A stretch of DNA of 64,000 nt, taken from assembly GCA_001544595.2 (NCBI GenBank), contig FCOH02000007.1, forward strand, positions 1 to 64,000. The letters are read 5' to 3'. The notes beneath the pieces were generated by a model, which was not told the DNA's origin, searched no databases, and saw only the letters and a program-made list of their open reading frames with translations. This document shows, piece by piece, positions 51,460 to 60,778 of this stretch. The number at the start of each line of letters is the position of its first letter. The stretch's first letter is position 1. The stretch is from Caballeronia peredens. GTDB taxonomy: Bacteria > Pseudomonadota > Gammaproteobacteria > Burkholderiales > Burkholderiaceae. A program made the translations under genes and the position numbers.

Positions 51460-52236
51460 ATGAATGTGCTGATCGTGTATGCCCATCCGGAACGCCGCTC
51501 GCTGAACGGCGCCATCAATGACTTCACCGTCGAACGGCTGCGTGCCAATGGCCATGCGGTGCAGGTGTCCGACCTGTACGCGATGAACTGGAAAGCCTCG
51601 CTCGACGCCGACGATGTCCGCGAGCGCAGCGCCGACGCGCCGTTTCATCCGAGCCTCGACTCGAAGCACGCGTTCGAGAACGGCCTGCAAAGCCGCGATA
51701 TCGAAATCGAGCAGGACAAGCTGCGCTGGGCCGACGCGCTGATCCTGCAATTCCCGATGTGGTGGTTCTCGATGCCCGCCATCATGAAAGGCTGGGTCGA
51801 GCGCGTGTACGCGTACGGTTTCGGCTACGGCGTGGGCGAGCACTCCGACACGCATTGGGGCGACCGCTACGGCGAAGGCCTGATGGCCGGCAAGCGCGCG
51901 ATGATCGTCGTCACGACGGGCGGCTGGGAATCGCACTACGGTCCGCGCGGCATCAACGGACCGATCGACGATCTGCTGTTCCCGATCCAGCACGGCGTGC
52001 TGTTCTATCCGGGCTTCGACGTGCTGCCGCCCTTCGTCGTCTATCACACGAGCCAGATGGACGACGCACGCCTGCAAGCCACATACGACGCACTGGGTGA
52101 GCGCCTCGACCGCCTCCGGGAGGACACGCCCATCGCATTTCGCAAGCAGAATCACGGCGACTACGCGATTCCTCTGCTGACATTGCGCGCCGAACTCGCG
52201 GAGGGCGAGAGCGGCTTCGCGGCGCACGTCGAATAA
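51460..52236 (+). CDS. NAD(P)H-dependent flavin oxidoreductase (NQO1/MdaB-like)
   Basis: A 258-residue flavodoxin-2 fold quinone reductase. It starts MNVLIVYAHPERRSLNGAI with the FMN/FAD phosphate-binding loop and has LILQFPMWWFSMPAIMKGWVERVYAYGFGYG (about 92-120) contacting the flavin, then VVTTGGWESHYGPRG. It would reduce quinones or nitroaromatics by two electrons, limiting radical formation. GGAGAAAG precedes the ATG. It is the likely target of the divergent LysR regulator, and the two glutathione transferase genes after it fit a detoxification theme. Confidence 0.9.
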   Translation: MNVLIVYAHPERRSLNGAINDFTVERLRANGHAVQVSDLYAMNWKASLDADDVRERSADAPFHPSLDSKHAFENGLQSRDIEIEQDKLRWADALILQFPMWWFSMPAIMKGWVERVYAYGFGYGVGEHSDTHWGDRYGEGLMAGKRAMIVVTTGGWESHYGPRGINGPIDDLLFPIQHGVLFYPGFDVLPPFVVYHTSQMDDARLQATYDALGERLDRLREDTPIAFRKQNHGDYAIPLLTLRAELAEGESGFAAHVE

Positions 52237-52306
52237 AGCGCGCGCAGCCGGATCCGCGGGAACGCGGCTAAGATGGACCCTTCGACGAATACGGAGGAAG
52301 ACATCG

Positions 52307-52933
52307 ATGCTGACGATCTGGGGCCGGGCCAACTCGGTGAATGTGCAGAAAGTGCTGTGGTGCTGCGAGGAACTCGGGCTCCCGTTCGAGCGCATCGACG
52401 CGGGACTGCAATTCGGGCGCAACGGCGAGCCCGACTATCTCGCGATGAACCCGATGGGCCGCGTGCCCACGCTGGTCGACGGCGATTTCGTACTGTGGGA
52501 ATCGAACTCGATCATCCGCTATCTGGCGATGCAATACGGATCTGCCGGCACGCTCTACCCGGCCGAGCCGAAGGTGCGTGCGAGCGCCGACCGCTGGCTC
52601 GACTGGGTGCTTTCCACGCTGCAGCCGGCAGAGCGTCCGGTCTTCTGGGGCTATATCCGCACCAGCCCCGCCGAGCGCGACGCGGCGAAACTCGCTGCCG
52701 CCGCGAGTGAGACCGAGAAGCTCTGGCGCGTCGTCGATGCTCATCTGAAGAACCGCGATCATCTCGAAGGCGACACGTTCACGCTCGCCGATCTCGTCAT
52801 CGCCGCGTATGCGCGCCGCTGGTTCGGCATCGCCGAACTTGTGCGGCCCGCGCTGCCCGAGCTCGAACGCTGGTACGCGGGCGTCACGCAGCGCGCGGGT
52901 TTTCAGCGCTACGTCGCGCCTGCGTTGAGCTGA
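52307..52933 (+). CDS. gstB: Glutathione S-transferase, GstB-like
   Basis: A 208-residue GST. The N-terminal thioredoxin domain opens MLTIWGRANSVNVQKVLWCCEELGLPFERI, very close to E. coli GstB. The glutathione-binding GRVPTLVDGDFVLWESNSIIRYLA (about 50-73) has the cis-Pro and ES pair. The C-terminal helical domain contains TLADLVIAAYARRW. It would conjugate or dehalogenate electrophiles with glutathione. GGAGGA precedes the ATG. The next GST gene follows 15 bp later. Confidence 0.88.
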   Translation: MLTIWGRANSVNVQKVLWCCEELGLPFERIDAGLQFGRNGEPDYLAMNPMGRVPTLVDGDFVLWESNSIIRYLAMQYGSAGTLYPAEPKVRASADRWLDWVLSTLQPAERPVFWGYIRTSPAERDAAKLAAAASETEKLWRVVDAHLKNRDHLEGDTFTLADLVIAAYARRWFGIAELVRPALPELERWYAGVTQRAGFQRYVAPALS

Positions 52934-52948
52934 ACGGAGCGCATCACC

Positions 52949-53584
52949 ATGACCATCGAACTGCACACGTGGAACACACCCAACGGACGCAAGATCAGCG
53001 TCGCGCTGGAAGAAATGCAATTGCCGTACGTCGTGAAGACGGTGAACATCACGAAGGGCGAACAACACGCGCCCGGCTTTTTGCGCATCAGCCCCAACAA
53101 CCGCATTCCGGCGATCGTCGATCCCGATGGTCCCGATGGCGTGCCAATCAGCGTGTTCGAATCCGGCGCGATTCTGCTTTATCTCGGCGAAAAAACCGGC
53201 AGATTCCTTCCCGCGAGTTTGCGCGATCGAGTGCCGGTGCTCGAATGGCTGATGTGGCAGATGGGCGGCTTCGGCCCGATGCCGGGGCAGGTGCATCACT
53301 TCCGCATGGTCGAAGCACAAAGCGATCGCCGCTATGGACTCAAGCGCTATTCCGACGAAACGCGCCGTCTTTACAGCGTGCTCGACAAACGTCTCGCGCA
53401 GGTGGAATACGTGGCGGGGGAACTGTCCGTCGCCGATTTCGCGATTCTCGGCTGGGCGTGGCGGCATGAGCGCCATCAGGTTTCGCTCGACGAATATCCC
53501 AACGTGAAGCGCTGGTATGAAGCGCTCTTCGCTCGCCCGGCGGTCAGGCGCGGCTTCGAAGTGAAACTCGACGATCTCGCCTGA
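52949..53584 (+). CDS. Nu-class-like glutathione transferase (YfcG/YghU group)
   Basis: A 211-residue GST. The N-terminus reads HTWNTPNGRKISVALEEMQLPY, with the T-x-N motif (Thr10, Asn12) typical of nu-class enzymes such as YfcG, followed by KGEQHAPGFLRISPNNRIPAI and FESGAILLYLGEKTG. The C-terminal domain has MWQMGGFGPMPGQVHHF and SVADFAILGWAWRH. YfcG-like proteins are glutathione-dependent disulfide reductases. It is co-transcribed with the preceding GST and followed by a strong terminator. Confidence 0.9.
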   Translation: MTIELHTWNTPNGRKISVALEEMQLPYVVKTVNITKGEQHAPGFLRISPNNRIPAIVDPDGPDGVPISVFESGAILLYLGEKTGRFLPASLRDRVPVLEWLMWQMGGFGPMPGQVHHFRMVEAQSDRRYGLKRYSDETRRLYSVLDKRLAQVEYVAGELSVADFAILGWAWRHERHQVSLDEYPNVKRWYEALFARPAVRRGFEVKLDDLA

Positions 53585-53593
53585 CAGGTCGAT

Positions 53594-53629
53594 GCGCCTC
53601 ACGTCCGGAACACATCCGGCGTGAGGCGC
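53594..53629. terminator. Convergent terminator hairpin
   Basis: A 15-bp stem with one bulged T (GCGCCTCACG-T-CCGGA with TCCGG-CGTGAGGCGC) and a 5-base loop lie between the second GST gene and the oppositely oriented small gene. Confidence 0.75.
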
Positions 53630-53635
53630 GGACGC

Positions 53636-53890
53636 TCAATGATGCAGGCGGTAATCGGTCGCCGCATTCAGCTCGGCCTTAGCCTGGCGCAGCAGTTCTT
53701 CCGCTTTCGCCGCATGGCCGTTGAAAGCCTCATGACCATCGCGACGCTGCACTTCCACACGGTTGATCGTGTCATCGATCATGCGCTGCTCCGTCTCAAA
53801 GCCAGTGAAACGAGCCATCTGTTGCGCCATGGCATTGACAGCGGTGAGTGCGACGCCCGCGAAAATAAAACCAGCGACGATACGATTCAT
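53636..53890 (-). CDS. Small periplasmic protein of unknown function
   Basis: An 84-residue protein with a signal peptide (MNRIVAGFIFAGVALTAVNAMAQ, about 22 residues). The mature part is charged and predicted helical (FTGFETEQRMIDDTINRVEVQRRDGHEAFNGHAAKAEELLRQAKAELNAATDYRLHH). AAGGAATTCGAA precedes the ATG, a strong ribosome site. No family is recognised. It is a monocistronic gene between terminators. Confidence 0.7.
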   Translation of the reverse strand: MNRIVAGFIFAGVALTAVNAMAQQMARFTGFETEQRMIDDTINRVEVQRRDGHEAFNGHAAKAEELLRQAKAELNAATDYRLHH

Positions 53891-54232
53891 TTCGAATTCC
53901 TTAACAATATTGAAGATGAAATCAAACCCGATGCAACCGACGTGCCCGTCCGTTTTGTTGCAACGTTCGTCGCGCGAAGGGCACTGCCGTGAATAACGCA
54001 TCGGCGCGGCTTGAGTTGACCCCTGCGCCGCGCGAAGGTGTATCGGCTGATTACAAGATCAATCGCACTGCAACGATCGGGGCGCGCGGCCCGGCCAGCG
54101 CCCGCTACGCGTAACATAGGCAGCGCGAATCACGACGCCGCGCGAAAGCCGCTGTCAGGCGCGCGTAAGTCTCGCGCATAATAAGAAGCTAAGAAAGCGC
54201 ATGGAGAATGCGCTAACCGACAGGAGACGACG
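53891..54232. other. Divergent non-coding region before the acyl-CoA synthetase gene
   Basis: About 340 bases without a supported gene. The first part is AT-rich and should hold the promoter of the leftward small gene; AGGAGACGACG just before 54233 serves the acyl-CoA synthetase. No clear operator was found. Confidence 0.6.
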
Positions 54233-55876
54233 ATGCCCGCCAGCATGTACGACGAAAGCCTTCCCAGAACCGCCGCCAACTTCGCGGCGATGACGCCGCT
54301 CACGTTCATCGAGCGCGCGGCGACCGTGTATCCGACGCGCCCCGCCGTTGTGCACGGCGATGTTCGGCGCAGTTGGGCCGAAACGTACGCGCGCACGCGC
54401 AGGCTCGCGTCGGCGCTCGCGGCGCGCGGCATCGGCGTGGGCGACACCGTCGCGGTCATGTTGCCGAACACGCCCGAAATGGTCGAAGCGCATTTCGGCG
54501 TGCCGATGACGGGCGCGGTGCTCAACGCGCTCAACACGCGCCTCGACGCCGGCACGCTCGCGTACATGCTCACGCACGGCGAAGCGAAGGCGGTGCTGGT
54601 CGATCGCGAATTCTCGGAAGTCATGCGCCGTGCATTGGCCAACGTGCCGCAGCAGGTGCTCGTCATCGATGTGGACGATCCGCAGTACACCGGCGCGGGC
54701 GAACGCATCGGCGAGATCGAATACGAAGCGCTGCTCGCGAGCGGCGACCCCGCCTACGAATGGGCGCCGCCGTCGGACGAATGGAACGCCATCTGTCTGA
54801 ACTACACGTCGGGGACGACGGGCAATCCGAAGGGCGTCGTCTATCACCATCGTGGCGCTTACACGAACGCAGTGAGCAACATTCTGGAATGGGACATGCC
54901 GACGCATGCCGTGTATCTGTGGACGCTGCCCATGTTCCATTGCAACGGCTGGTGCTTTCCCTGGACGATCGCGGCGCGCGCGGGCGTGAACGTGTGCCTG
55001 CGCCGCATCGACGCGAAAGCCGTCTTCGATCTGATCCGCAACGAACGCGTCACGCATTATTGCGGCGCGCCGATCGTGCAGAACCTGCTCGTCAATGCGC
55101 CCGACGAGTTGAAGGCCGGCATCGATCAGAAAGTCCACGCGATGGTCGCGGGCGCCGCGCCGCCCGCCGCGATGATCGAAGGCATGGAACGCATGGGCTT
55201 CCAGCTGACGCACGTGTACGGCCTGACCGAGGTCTACGGCCCTGCCACGGTCTGCGCGCATCAGGCCGAATGGAGCGAACTCGATATCGGCGAACGCGCG
55301 CGGCTCAATGCGCGTCAGGGCGTGCGCTATCACCTGCAGGACGCGGTCACCGTGCGCGACCCCGCGACCATGCAGCTCGTGCCGCCCGATGGCGAGACCA
55401 TCGGCGAGATCATGTTCCGCGGCAACATCGCGATGAAGGGTTATCTGAAGAACGCGGCCGCAACCGAGGAAGCATTTCGCGGCGGCTGGTTCCATACCGG
55501 CGATCTCGCCGTCGCGTATCCGGACGGTTACGTGCGCATCAAGGACCGCAGCAAGGACATCATCATCTCGGGCGGCGAGAACATATCGAGCATCGAAGTC
55601 GAAGACGTGCTGTACCGCCATCCCGCCGTGCTCGCGGTGGCTGTCGTCGCAAAGCCGGATGCGCGCTGGGGCGAAACGCCCTGCGCGTTCGTCGAACTGA
55701 AGGCGGGCGCGCACGTCAGCGGTGAAGAGTTGATCGCCCATTGCAAGCAACATCTCGCGGGCTTCAAGGTGCCGCGCGCAATCGAGTTTTGCGAGTTGCC
55801 GAAGACATCTACCGGCAAGATCCAGAAGTTCGAGTTGCGCAAGCGCGCGGGCTCGATCACGGCCATCGATGTATGA
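54233..55876 (+). CDS. Acyl-CoA synthetase (AMP-binding, medium-chain type)
   Basis: A 547-residue ANL-superfamily ligase that activates a carboxylic acid to its CoA thioester with ATP. The core motif LNYTSGTTGNPKGVVYHHRG lies near 185-204, VYGLTEVYGP near 325-334, the hinge motif GYVRIKDRSKDIIISGGENIS near 424-446, and the catalytic Lys in PKTSTGKIQKFELR near 524-537. It belongs to the group annotated as acyl-CoA synthetase or 3-methylmercaptopropionyl-CoA ligase-like; the true acid is unknown. The enoyl-CoA hydratase gene follows 16 bp later, so they likely act in sequence on the same acyl chain. Confidence 0.92.
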   Translation: MPASMYDESLPRTAANFAAMTPLTFIERAATVYPTRPAVVHGDVRRSWAETYARTRRLASALAARGIGVGDTVAVMLPNTPEMVEAHFGVPMTGAVLNALNTRLDAGTLAYMLTHGEAKAVLVDREFSEVMRRALANVPQQVLVIDVDDPQYTGAGERIGEIEYEALLASGDPAYEWAPPSDEWNAICLNYTSGTTGNPKGVVYHHRGAYTNAVSNILEWDMPTHAVYLWTLPMFHCNGWCFPWTIAARAGVNVCLRRIDAKAVFDLIRNERVTHYCGAPIVQNLLVNAPDELKAGIDQKVHAMVAGAAPPAAMIEGMERMGFQLTHVYGLTEVYGPATVCAHQAEWSELDIGERARLNARQGVRYHLQDAVTVRDPATMQLVPPDGETIGEIMFRGNIAMKGYLKNAAATEEAFRGGWFHTGDLAVAYPDGYVRIKDRSKDIIISGGENISSIEVEDVLYRHPAVLAVAVVAKPDARWGETPCAFVELKAGAHVSGEELIAHCKQHLAGFKVPRAIEFCELPKTSTGKIQKFELRKRAGSITAIDV

Positions 55877-55892
55877 AAAGGAGCACAAGCCG

Positions 55893-56672
55893 ATGAGCGA
55901 CCTGATCCTGATCGAACGCGACGCCTATGGCGGCAACGGTGTCGTGAAGCTCACGCTCAACCGTCCGGAAGCGTTCAATGCGCTGTCGGAAGCCATGCTC
56001 GATGCACTCGGGCGCGCCTTGCAGGACGTCGCCGCGTCGGATGCGCGCGTCGTCGTGCTGGCGGGCGCGGGGCGCGCGTTCTGCGCGGGCCACGATCTCA
56101 AGGAGATGCGCGCCAGTCCCGCGCTCGATTATTATCGCGACCTGTTCGCGCGCTGCTCGCGCATGATGTTGACGATCCAGCGCATGCCGCAGCCCGTGAT
56201 CGCCCGCGTGCATGGCGTCGCGACGGCGGCGGGCTGTCAGCTCGTCGCAATGTGCGATCTCGCGGTGGCGTCGAGCGATGCGCGCTTCGCCGTTTCCGGC
56301 GTGAATTTCGGGCTGTTCTGCGCGACGCCGAGTGTGGCGCTGTCCCGCAACGTATCGCGCAAGGCCGCGTTCGAAATGCTCGTCACGGGCGAGTTCATCG
56401 ACGCCGCGACCGCGCGCGAACGTGGTCTCGTGAACCGCGTTGCATCGCCCGATGCGCTCGACGATGCCGTCCGCACGCTGGCCGGGACGATCGCCGCCAA
56501 ACCGCGCGAAGCGGTCGCGGCGGGCAAGGGTTTGTTCTATCGTCAGCTCGAAACCGGCATCGAAGCTGCATATGCGCTCGCATCGGAGACCATGGCTTGC
56601 AACATGATGGACGACGACGCGCTCGAAGGCACGCAGGCGTTCGTCGAAAAGCGTGCGCCGCGTTGGAACTGA
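55893..56672 (+). CDS. Enoyl-CoA hydratase/isomerase family protein
   Basis: A 259-residue crotonase-fold enzyme. It starts LTLNRPEAFNALSEAML (CoA-binding loop); the oxyanion-hole segments are AGAGRAFCAGHDLKEM (near 60-75) and HGVATAAGCQLVAMCDLAVAS (near 108-128). The usual catalytic Glu pair is not obvious: the first position is Ala/Cys in TAAGCQLVAMCD, so activity may be an isomerase or thioesterase variant. AAGGAG precedes the ATG at 55893. It pairs with the acyl-CoA synthetase upstream. Confidence 0.88.
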   Translation: MSDLILIERDAYGGNGVVKLTLNRPEAFNALSEAMLDALGRALQDVAASDARVVVLAGAGRAFCAGHDLKEMRASPALDYYRDLFARCSRMMLTIQRMPQPVIARVHGVATAAGCQLVAMCDLAVASSDARFAVSGVNFGLFCATPSVALSRNVSRKAAFEMLVTGEFIDAATARERGLVNRVASPDALDDAVRTLAGTIAAKPREAVAAGKGLFYRQLETGIEAAYALASETMACNMMDDDALEGTQAFVEKRAPRWN

Positions 56673-56677
56673 ACAGC

Positions 56678-57067
56678 TCAGTTCACGTGCTCGACCGGAT
56701 GCCGTTCGAGCCACGCGTTTTCGTCGTCGCTATACAGGCGTGAACGCGTGAGAAAGCGCAATCCGCTCGGACGTTCCAGCGAGAACATGCCGCCGTTGCC
56801 CGGCACCGCGTCGATGATCAGTTGCGTGTGCTGCCAGTATTCGTATTGCGATTCGGTCATGTAGAAAGGCACGCCCGCAATCGCGCCGAGCTTGACGTCC
56901 GAGCCGCCGACCATGAATTCGTTGACGGGAAAGCACATCGGCGCGCTGCCGTCGCAGCATCCGCCGGATTGATGGAACAGCACGTCGCCGTGCTCGGCCT
57001 TAAGCTTGCCGATCAGTTCGATCGCGGCGGGTGTTGCGGTCACGCGCAGCACTTCTTGTTCGCTCAT
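56678..57067 (-). CDS. DUF779 protein (aldehyde dehydrogenase-associated)
   Basis: A 129-residue protein of the DUF779 family. The signature FHQSGGCCDGSAPMCFP (about 35-51) supplies three cysteines for possible metal binding. GAIAGVPFYMTESQYEYWQHTQLIIDAVPG and ERPSGLRFLTRSRLY follow. These genes are nearly always next to an acetaldehyde/aldehyde dehydrogenase gene and may assist the enzyme, but the role is not established. GGGGAC precedes the ATG. It lies 72 bp downstream of the dehydrogenase gene, on the same strand. Confidence 0.9.
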   Translation of the reverse strand: MSEQEVLRVTATPAAIELIGKLKAEHGDVLFHQSGGCCDGSAPMCFPVNEFMVGGSDVKLGAIAGVPFYMTESQYEYWQHTQLIIDAVPGNGGMFSLERPSGLRFLTRSRLYSDDENAWLERHPVEHVN

Positions 57068-57139
57068 GTCGTCCCCATGATGAAATGACGTGAGCCGCCG
57101 CACGCATGCGGCGGCTCGGCGCGTCGTCGCGCGCAAGGA

Positions 57140-58660
57140 TCAGAAGAAGCCGAGCGGCTTGTCGCTATAGCTGACGAGCATGTTCTTCGTCTGCTGGTAG
57201 TGATCGAGCATCATCTTGTGATTCTCGCGTCCGATACCCGACTGCTTGTAGCCGCCGAAAGCCGCGTGCGCCGGATACGCGTGATAGCAGTTGGTCCACA
57301 CGCGTCCCGCCTGAATCGCGCGGCCGAAGCGATAAGCCCGCGTGCCGTCGCGCGTCCATACGCCCGCGCCGAGACCGTACAGCGTGTCGTTCGCGATTTC
57401 GAGCGCCTCTTCCTCGTTCTTGAAGGTCGTCACCGAAAGCACCGGCCCGAAGATTTCCTCCTGGAAGATGCGCATCTTGTTGTGACCTTTGAACACGGTC
57501 GGCTTGATGTAGTAGCCGTTCTTCAGTTCGCCGTCGAGCGGGTTGCGTTCGCCGCCGGCGAGGCACTCGGCGCCTTCCTGCTTGCCGAGATCGATGTACG
57601 ACAGAATCTTCTCCAGTTGCTCTTGCGACGCCTGTGCGCCGATCATCGTCTTGCTGTCGAGCGGATGGCCCTGCGCAATCGCCGCGACGCGCTTGAGCGC
57701 ACGCTCCATGAAACGTTCGTAGATGGATTCCTCGACCAGCGCGCGCGACGGGCACGTACACACTTCGCCCTGATTCAGCGCGAACATCGTGAAGCCTTCG
57801 AGCGCCTTGTCGAAGAAGCTGTCATCGGCATTCAGCACGTCGGCGAAGAAGATGTTCGGGCTCTTGCCGCCCAGTTCCAGCGTGACCGGAATCAGGTTCT
57901 GGCTCGCGTACTGCATGATCAGGCGGCCCGTCGTCGTCTCGCCGGTGAACGCGATCTTCGCGATGCGCTTGTTCGACGCGAGCGGCTTGCCCGCTTCCAG
58001 ACCGAAACCGTTGACGACGTTGAGCACGCCCGGCGGCAGCAGGTCGCCGATCACTTCGAGCAGCACGAGGATCGACGCGGGCGTTTGCTCGGCCGGCTTC
58101 AGCACGACACAATTGCCGGCGGCGAGCGCCGGAGCCAGCTTCCAGATCGCCATCAGGATCGGGAAATTCCACGGAATGATCTGTCCGACGACGCCTAGCG
58201 GCTCATGAAAGTGATACGCGACGGTATCGTGATCGATCTCCGAAATCCCGCCTTCCTGCGCACGCGCCGCGCTGGCAAAGTAGCGCAGGTGATCGATCGC
58301 GAGCGGAATATCCGCGGCCATGGTTTCGCGCAGCGGCTTGCCGTTGTCGATCGACTCAGCCACCGCGAGGCGCTGCAGATTCGCTTCCATGCGGTCCGCG
58401 ATCTTCATCAGCACGTTCGCGCGATCCGTGACGGAGGTCCTGCCCCACGATACCTTCGCGGCGTGCGCGGCATCGAGCGCGGCTTCGATGTCGGCTTCGC
58501 GCGAACGCGGAATCGACGTGAAGGGTTCGCCGGTGATCGGCGAGATGTTGTCGAAATACTCACCGCCCGCAGGCGGCACCCACTTGCCGCCGATGAAGTT
58601 GCCATATTGCTTCTTGTACGGGTACTCGGTGCTCAGGAACTGCATCTCTGCGTGATTCAT
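57140..58660 (-). CDS. NAD-dependent aldehyde dehydrogenase (AcoD/ExaC-like)
   Basis: A 506-residue ALDH oxidising short aldehydes such as acetaldehyde to acids. Conserved blocks are [23 protein letters not shown] with the NAD-binding Asn/Lys region, FTGETTTGR, the catalytic Glu in LELGGKSPN, and the catalytic Cys in [14 protein letters not shown] (around residue 300). [19 protein letters not shown] and the C-terminal SDKPLGFF are typical of the AcoD/ExaC group. GAGGAG precedes the ATG. A sigma-54-type promoter lies about 70 bp upstream, and the DUF779 gene follows, as in acetoin- and ethanol-oxidation loci. Confidence 0.93.
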   Translation of the reverse strand: MNHAEMQFLSTEYPYKKQYGNFIGGKWVPPAGGEYFDNISPITGEPFTSIPRSREADIEAALDAAHAAKVSWGRTSVTDRANVLMKIADRMEANLQRLAVAESIDNGKPLRETMAADIPLAIDHLRYFASAARAQEGGISEIDHDTVAYHFHEPLGVVGQIIPWNFPILMAIWKLAPALAAGNCVVLKPAEQTPASILVLLEVIGDLLPPGVLNVVNGFGLEAGKPLASNKRIAKIAFTGETTTGRLIMQYASQNLIPVTLELGGKSPNIFFADVLNADDSFFDKALEGFTMFALNQGEVCTCPSRALVEESIYERFMERALKRVAAIAQGHPLDSKTMIGAQASQEQLEKILSYIDLGKQEGAECLAGGERNPLDGELKNGYYIKPTVFKGHNKMRIFQEEIFGPVLSVTTFKNEEEALEIANDTLYGLGAGVWTRDGTRAYRFGRAIQAGRVWTNCYHAYPAHAAFGGYKQSGIGRENHKMMLDHYQQTKNMLVSYSDKPLGFF

Positions 58661-58729
58661 TTCTATGTGCTCCTCGCATGTCGACGTGAACGGGCCGGCA
58701 CAACGATGTCCGGCGCCGTCGATCTTGTT

Positions 58730-58745
58730 TGCGAGTTCCATGCCA
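58730..58745 (-). promoter_or_regulatory. Sigma-54 (RpoN) promoter of the aldehyde dehydrogenase operon
   Basis: On the minus strand TGGCATGGAACTCGCA gives GG (-24) and GC (-12) with exactly ten bases between them, close to the TGGCACG-N4-TTGCA consensus. The transcript would begin near 58718, about 60 bases before the start codon. Confidence 0.65.
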
Positions 58746-58836
58746 TCGCACACCCGACGATGTCAGCGCCGCGCACGCGCCCGCCCCGTGCGGCTTCGCG
58801 AAGCGTCGTCAGGGTTTTTACGAAGCAAGCGTCGAC

Positions 58837-58853
58837 TGTTCACATTCAGAACA
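58837..58853. promoter_or_regulatory. TGTTC-N7-GAACA dyad, candidate enhancer-binding site
   Basis: A perfect inverted repeat TGTTC-ACATTCA-GAACA lies about 100 bp upstream of the sigma-54 promoter, the usual distance for an AcoR/NtrC-type activator site. Confidence 0.5.
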
Positions 58854-59199
58854 CCTGCGCCGCGCTGTAGCGATGCGATACGCCGCCGCGTCGTCCGGCA
58901 AGCACGCCGGTTGCGGCAAGAAACGCTTTCGATGCTGCGGGCAAACGCTTATGGCACGAGTGTTCATATTGCAAAGCCTTTCACTCTTGTCTATGTTCAT
59001 GCCCAGCCGTGGCAAAGCGTCGCACCTATATGTCGTTTGATCGCATGTTTGAGCGCGCGAAATGGCCTTGCGCACACACGATGCAGACCGCATCGGCGAG
59101 CGCATGAACCACGGCGGGCTGCTGCCCGGCGACCCCGGACAGGCACCTCAAGCAACGACGAGCGCGCGCATGCATTCATAGCGCGTCACGGAGACCACA

Positions 59200-60597
59200 A
59201 TGAACAGCACCATCAATCAAGGGGCCGCGCACGGCCCGACAAGCTTCTTCTCCAAGGAGGCGACCATCGCCCGGCCCGGTTTCTCGCGCTGGATGGTGCC
59301 GCCCGCCGCGCTGGCTGTTCACTTGTGCATCGGACAGGCCTATGCGTTCTCGGTGTTCAATGCGCCGCTCACGAAAATCATCGGCATCACGCAGTCCGCA
59401 CCGGGTGACTGGTCGCTCACCACGCTCGGCTGGATTTTCTCGCTGGCGATCGTGTTTCTCGGCTTGTCCGCGGCGTTCGCCGGCAAGTGGCTCGAAAAGG
59501 TCGGCCCGCGGCGCACGATGTTCACCGCGGCCTGCTGCTTCGGCGGTGGCTTTCTGGTTTCGGCGCTCGGCGTCTATCTGCATCAGATCTGGCTGCTTTA
59601 TCTCGGCTATGGCGTGATCGGCGGCATCGGGCTCGGGCTCGGCTATGTGTCGCCGGTGTCGACACTGATCCGCTGGTTCCCGGACCGCCGCGGCATGGCG
59701 ACCGGCATGGCGATCATGGGCTTCGGCGGCGGCGCGATGATCGCCGCACCCGGCTCCGTCGCGCTGATGAACCACTTCAAGAGCGCGACGAGCGCAGGCG
59801 TCGCCGAAACGTTCCTCGTGCTCGGCGTGCTCTATTTCATCTCGATGACGATCGGCGCCCTCGCGATCCGCATTCCGCCGGCGGACTGGAAGCCGGCCGG
59901 CTGGACGCCGCCCACGACCGCCAAGAAGATGATCACGAAGAACCACGTGCATATCGATCAGGCGCTCAAGACGCCGCAGTTCTATCTGCTGTGGCTCGTG
60001 CTGTTTCTGAACGTGACGGCCGGCATCGGCGTGCTCGGCCAGGCTTCGGTGATGATTCAGGAAAGCTTCAAGGCATCGATCACGGCGGGCGCGGCGGCGG
60101 GCTTCGTCGGGCTGCTGTCGCTCTTCAACATGGGCGGGCGCTTCGTGTGGGCGTCGGCATCGGACTGGATCGGCCGGAAGAACACGTATTTCGCGTTTTT
60201 CCTGCTGGGCGCGGTGCTGTACTTCCTCGTGCCGCAGTTCGCCGGCGCGGGCAATATCGCGCTGTTCGTGCTTGCCTACGGCGTGATCCTGTCGATGTAC
60301 GGCGGCGGTTTCGCGACCATTCCTGCGTATCTCGCGGACATGTTCGGCACGGCGTTCGTCGGCGGCATTCACGGCCGGCTGCTGACCGCGTGGGCGGCGG
60401 CGGGCATCGCGGGTCCGGTGCTCGTCAACTACGTGCGCGCGTATCAGGTGGCGCACGGTGTCGTGGGCGCCGAAGCCTATACGATGACGCTGCACATCAT
60501 GGCGGGGCTGCTCGTGATCGGCTTCCTCTGCAACCTGCTCGTGTCGCGCGTGCACGAGAAGCACCACATGAACATGTCGGCGCAGACGGCCAACTGA
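59200..60597 (+). CDS. OFA-family MFS transporter (oxalate/formate antiporter type)
   Basis: A 465-residue, 12-helix MFS carrier. The start region MVPPAALAVHLCIGQAYAFSVFNAPL and WIFSLAIVFLGLSAAFAGKWLEKVGPRRTM (motif A) are OFA-family features, as are GLGYVSPVSTLIRWFPDRRGMATGMAIMGFGGG and GRFVWASASDWIGRKNTYF. Substrates in the family are small carboxylates such as oxalate, formate, lactate or pyruvate. ACGGAG precedes the ATG. It is divergent from the aldehyde dehydrogenase and followed 22 bp later by its small partner gene. Confidence 0.92.
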   Translation: MNSTINQGAAHGPTSFFSKEATIARPGFSRWMVPPAALAVHLCIGQAYAFSVFNAPLTKIIGITQSAPGDWSLTTLGWIFSLAIVFLGLSAAFAGKWLEKVGPRRTMFTAACCFGGGFLVSALGVYLHQIWLLYLGYGVIGGIGLGLGYVSPVSTLIRWFPDRRGMATGMAIMGFGGGAMIAAPGSVALMNHFKSATSAGVAETFLVLGVLYFISMTIGALAIRIPPADWKPAGWTPPTTAKKMITKNHVHIDQALKTPQFYLLWLVLFLNVTAGIGVLGQASVMIQESFKASITAGAAAGFVGLLSLFNMGGRFVWASASDWIGRKNTYFAFFLLGAVLYFLVPQFAGAGNIALFVLAYGVILSMYGGGFATIPAYLADMFGTAFVGGIHGRLLTAWAAAGIAGPVLVNYVRAYQVAHGVVGAEAYTMTLHIMAGLLVIGFLCNLLVSRVHEKHHMNMSAQTAN

Positions 60598-60619
60598 GAT
60601 TGAAAAGAGGAGATCCACA

Positions 60620-60757
60620 ATGAACACCCGTATCGATACTCAGGCAGGCGGCTCGTCGAACAAAGGACTACTGGTGCTGTTCTGGGCCTATGTACTGATT
60701 CCGCTCGCCTGGGGCGTGACGAACACGCTCACGCAAGCGATGAAACTGTTCCACTGA
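60620..60757 (+). CDS. MFS transporter small subunit (45 residues)
   Basis: A 45-residue protein with a polar N-terminus (MNTRIDTQAGGSSNKG) and one membrane helix (LLVLFWAYVLIPLAWGVTNT) followed by a short basic end. GAGGAG lies before the ATG. Small proteins of this pattern are found directly after OFA-type transporter genes and are annotated as an MFS transporter small subunit; how they act is not known. It starts 22 bp after the transporter stop. Confidence 0.8.
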   Translation: MNTRIDTQAGGSSNKGLLVLFWAYVLIPLAWGVTNTLTQAMKLFH

Positions 60758-60778
60758 AGCGCCGCTAGGCGTTTTTTA

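Larger units (their letters stand above)
58661..59199. other. Divergent regulatory region between aldehyde dehydrogenase and OFA transporter
   Basis: About 540 bases without a supported gene. It holds the sigma-54-type promoter and dyad listed separately. Further TGTTC half-sites occur near 58962 and 58995. Reading frames across it have no ribosome site or domain. Confidence 0.65.

Noticed and set aside
58963..58984. Apparent TGGCAC...TTGCA sigma-54 promoter toward the OFA transporter
   Set aside because: The GG and GC elements are 16 bases apart instead of 10, so sigma-54 could not use it.
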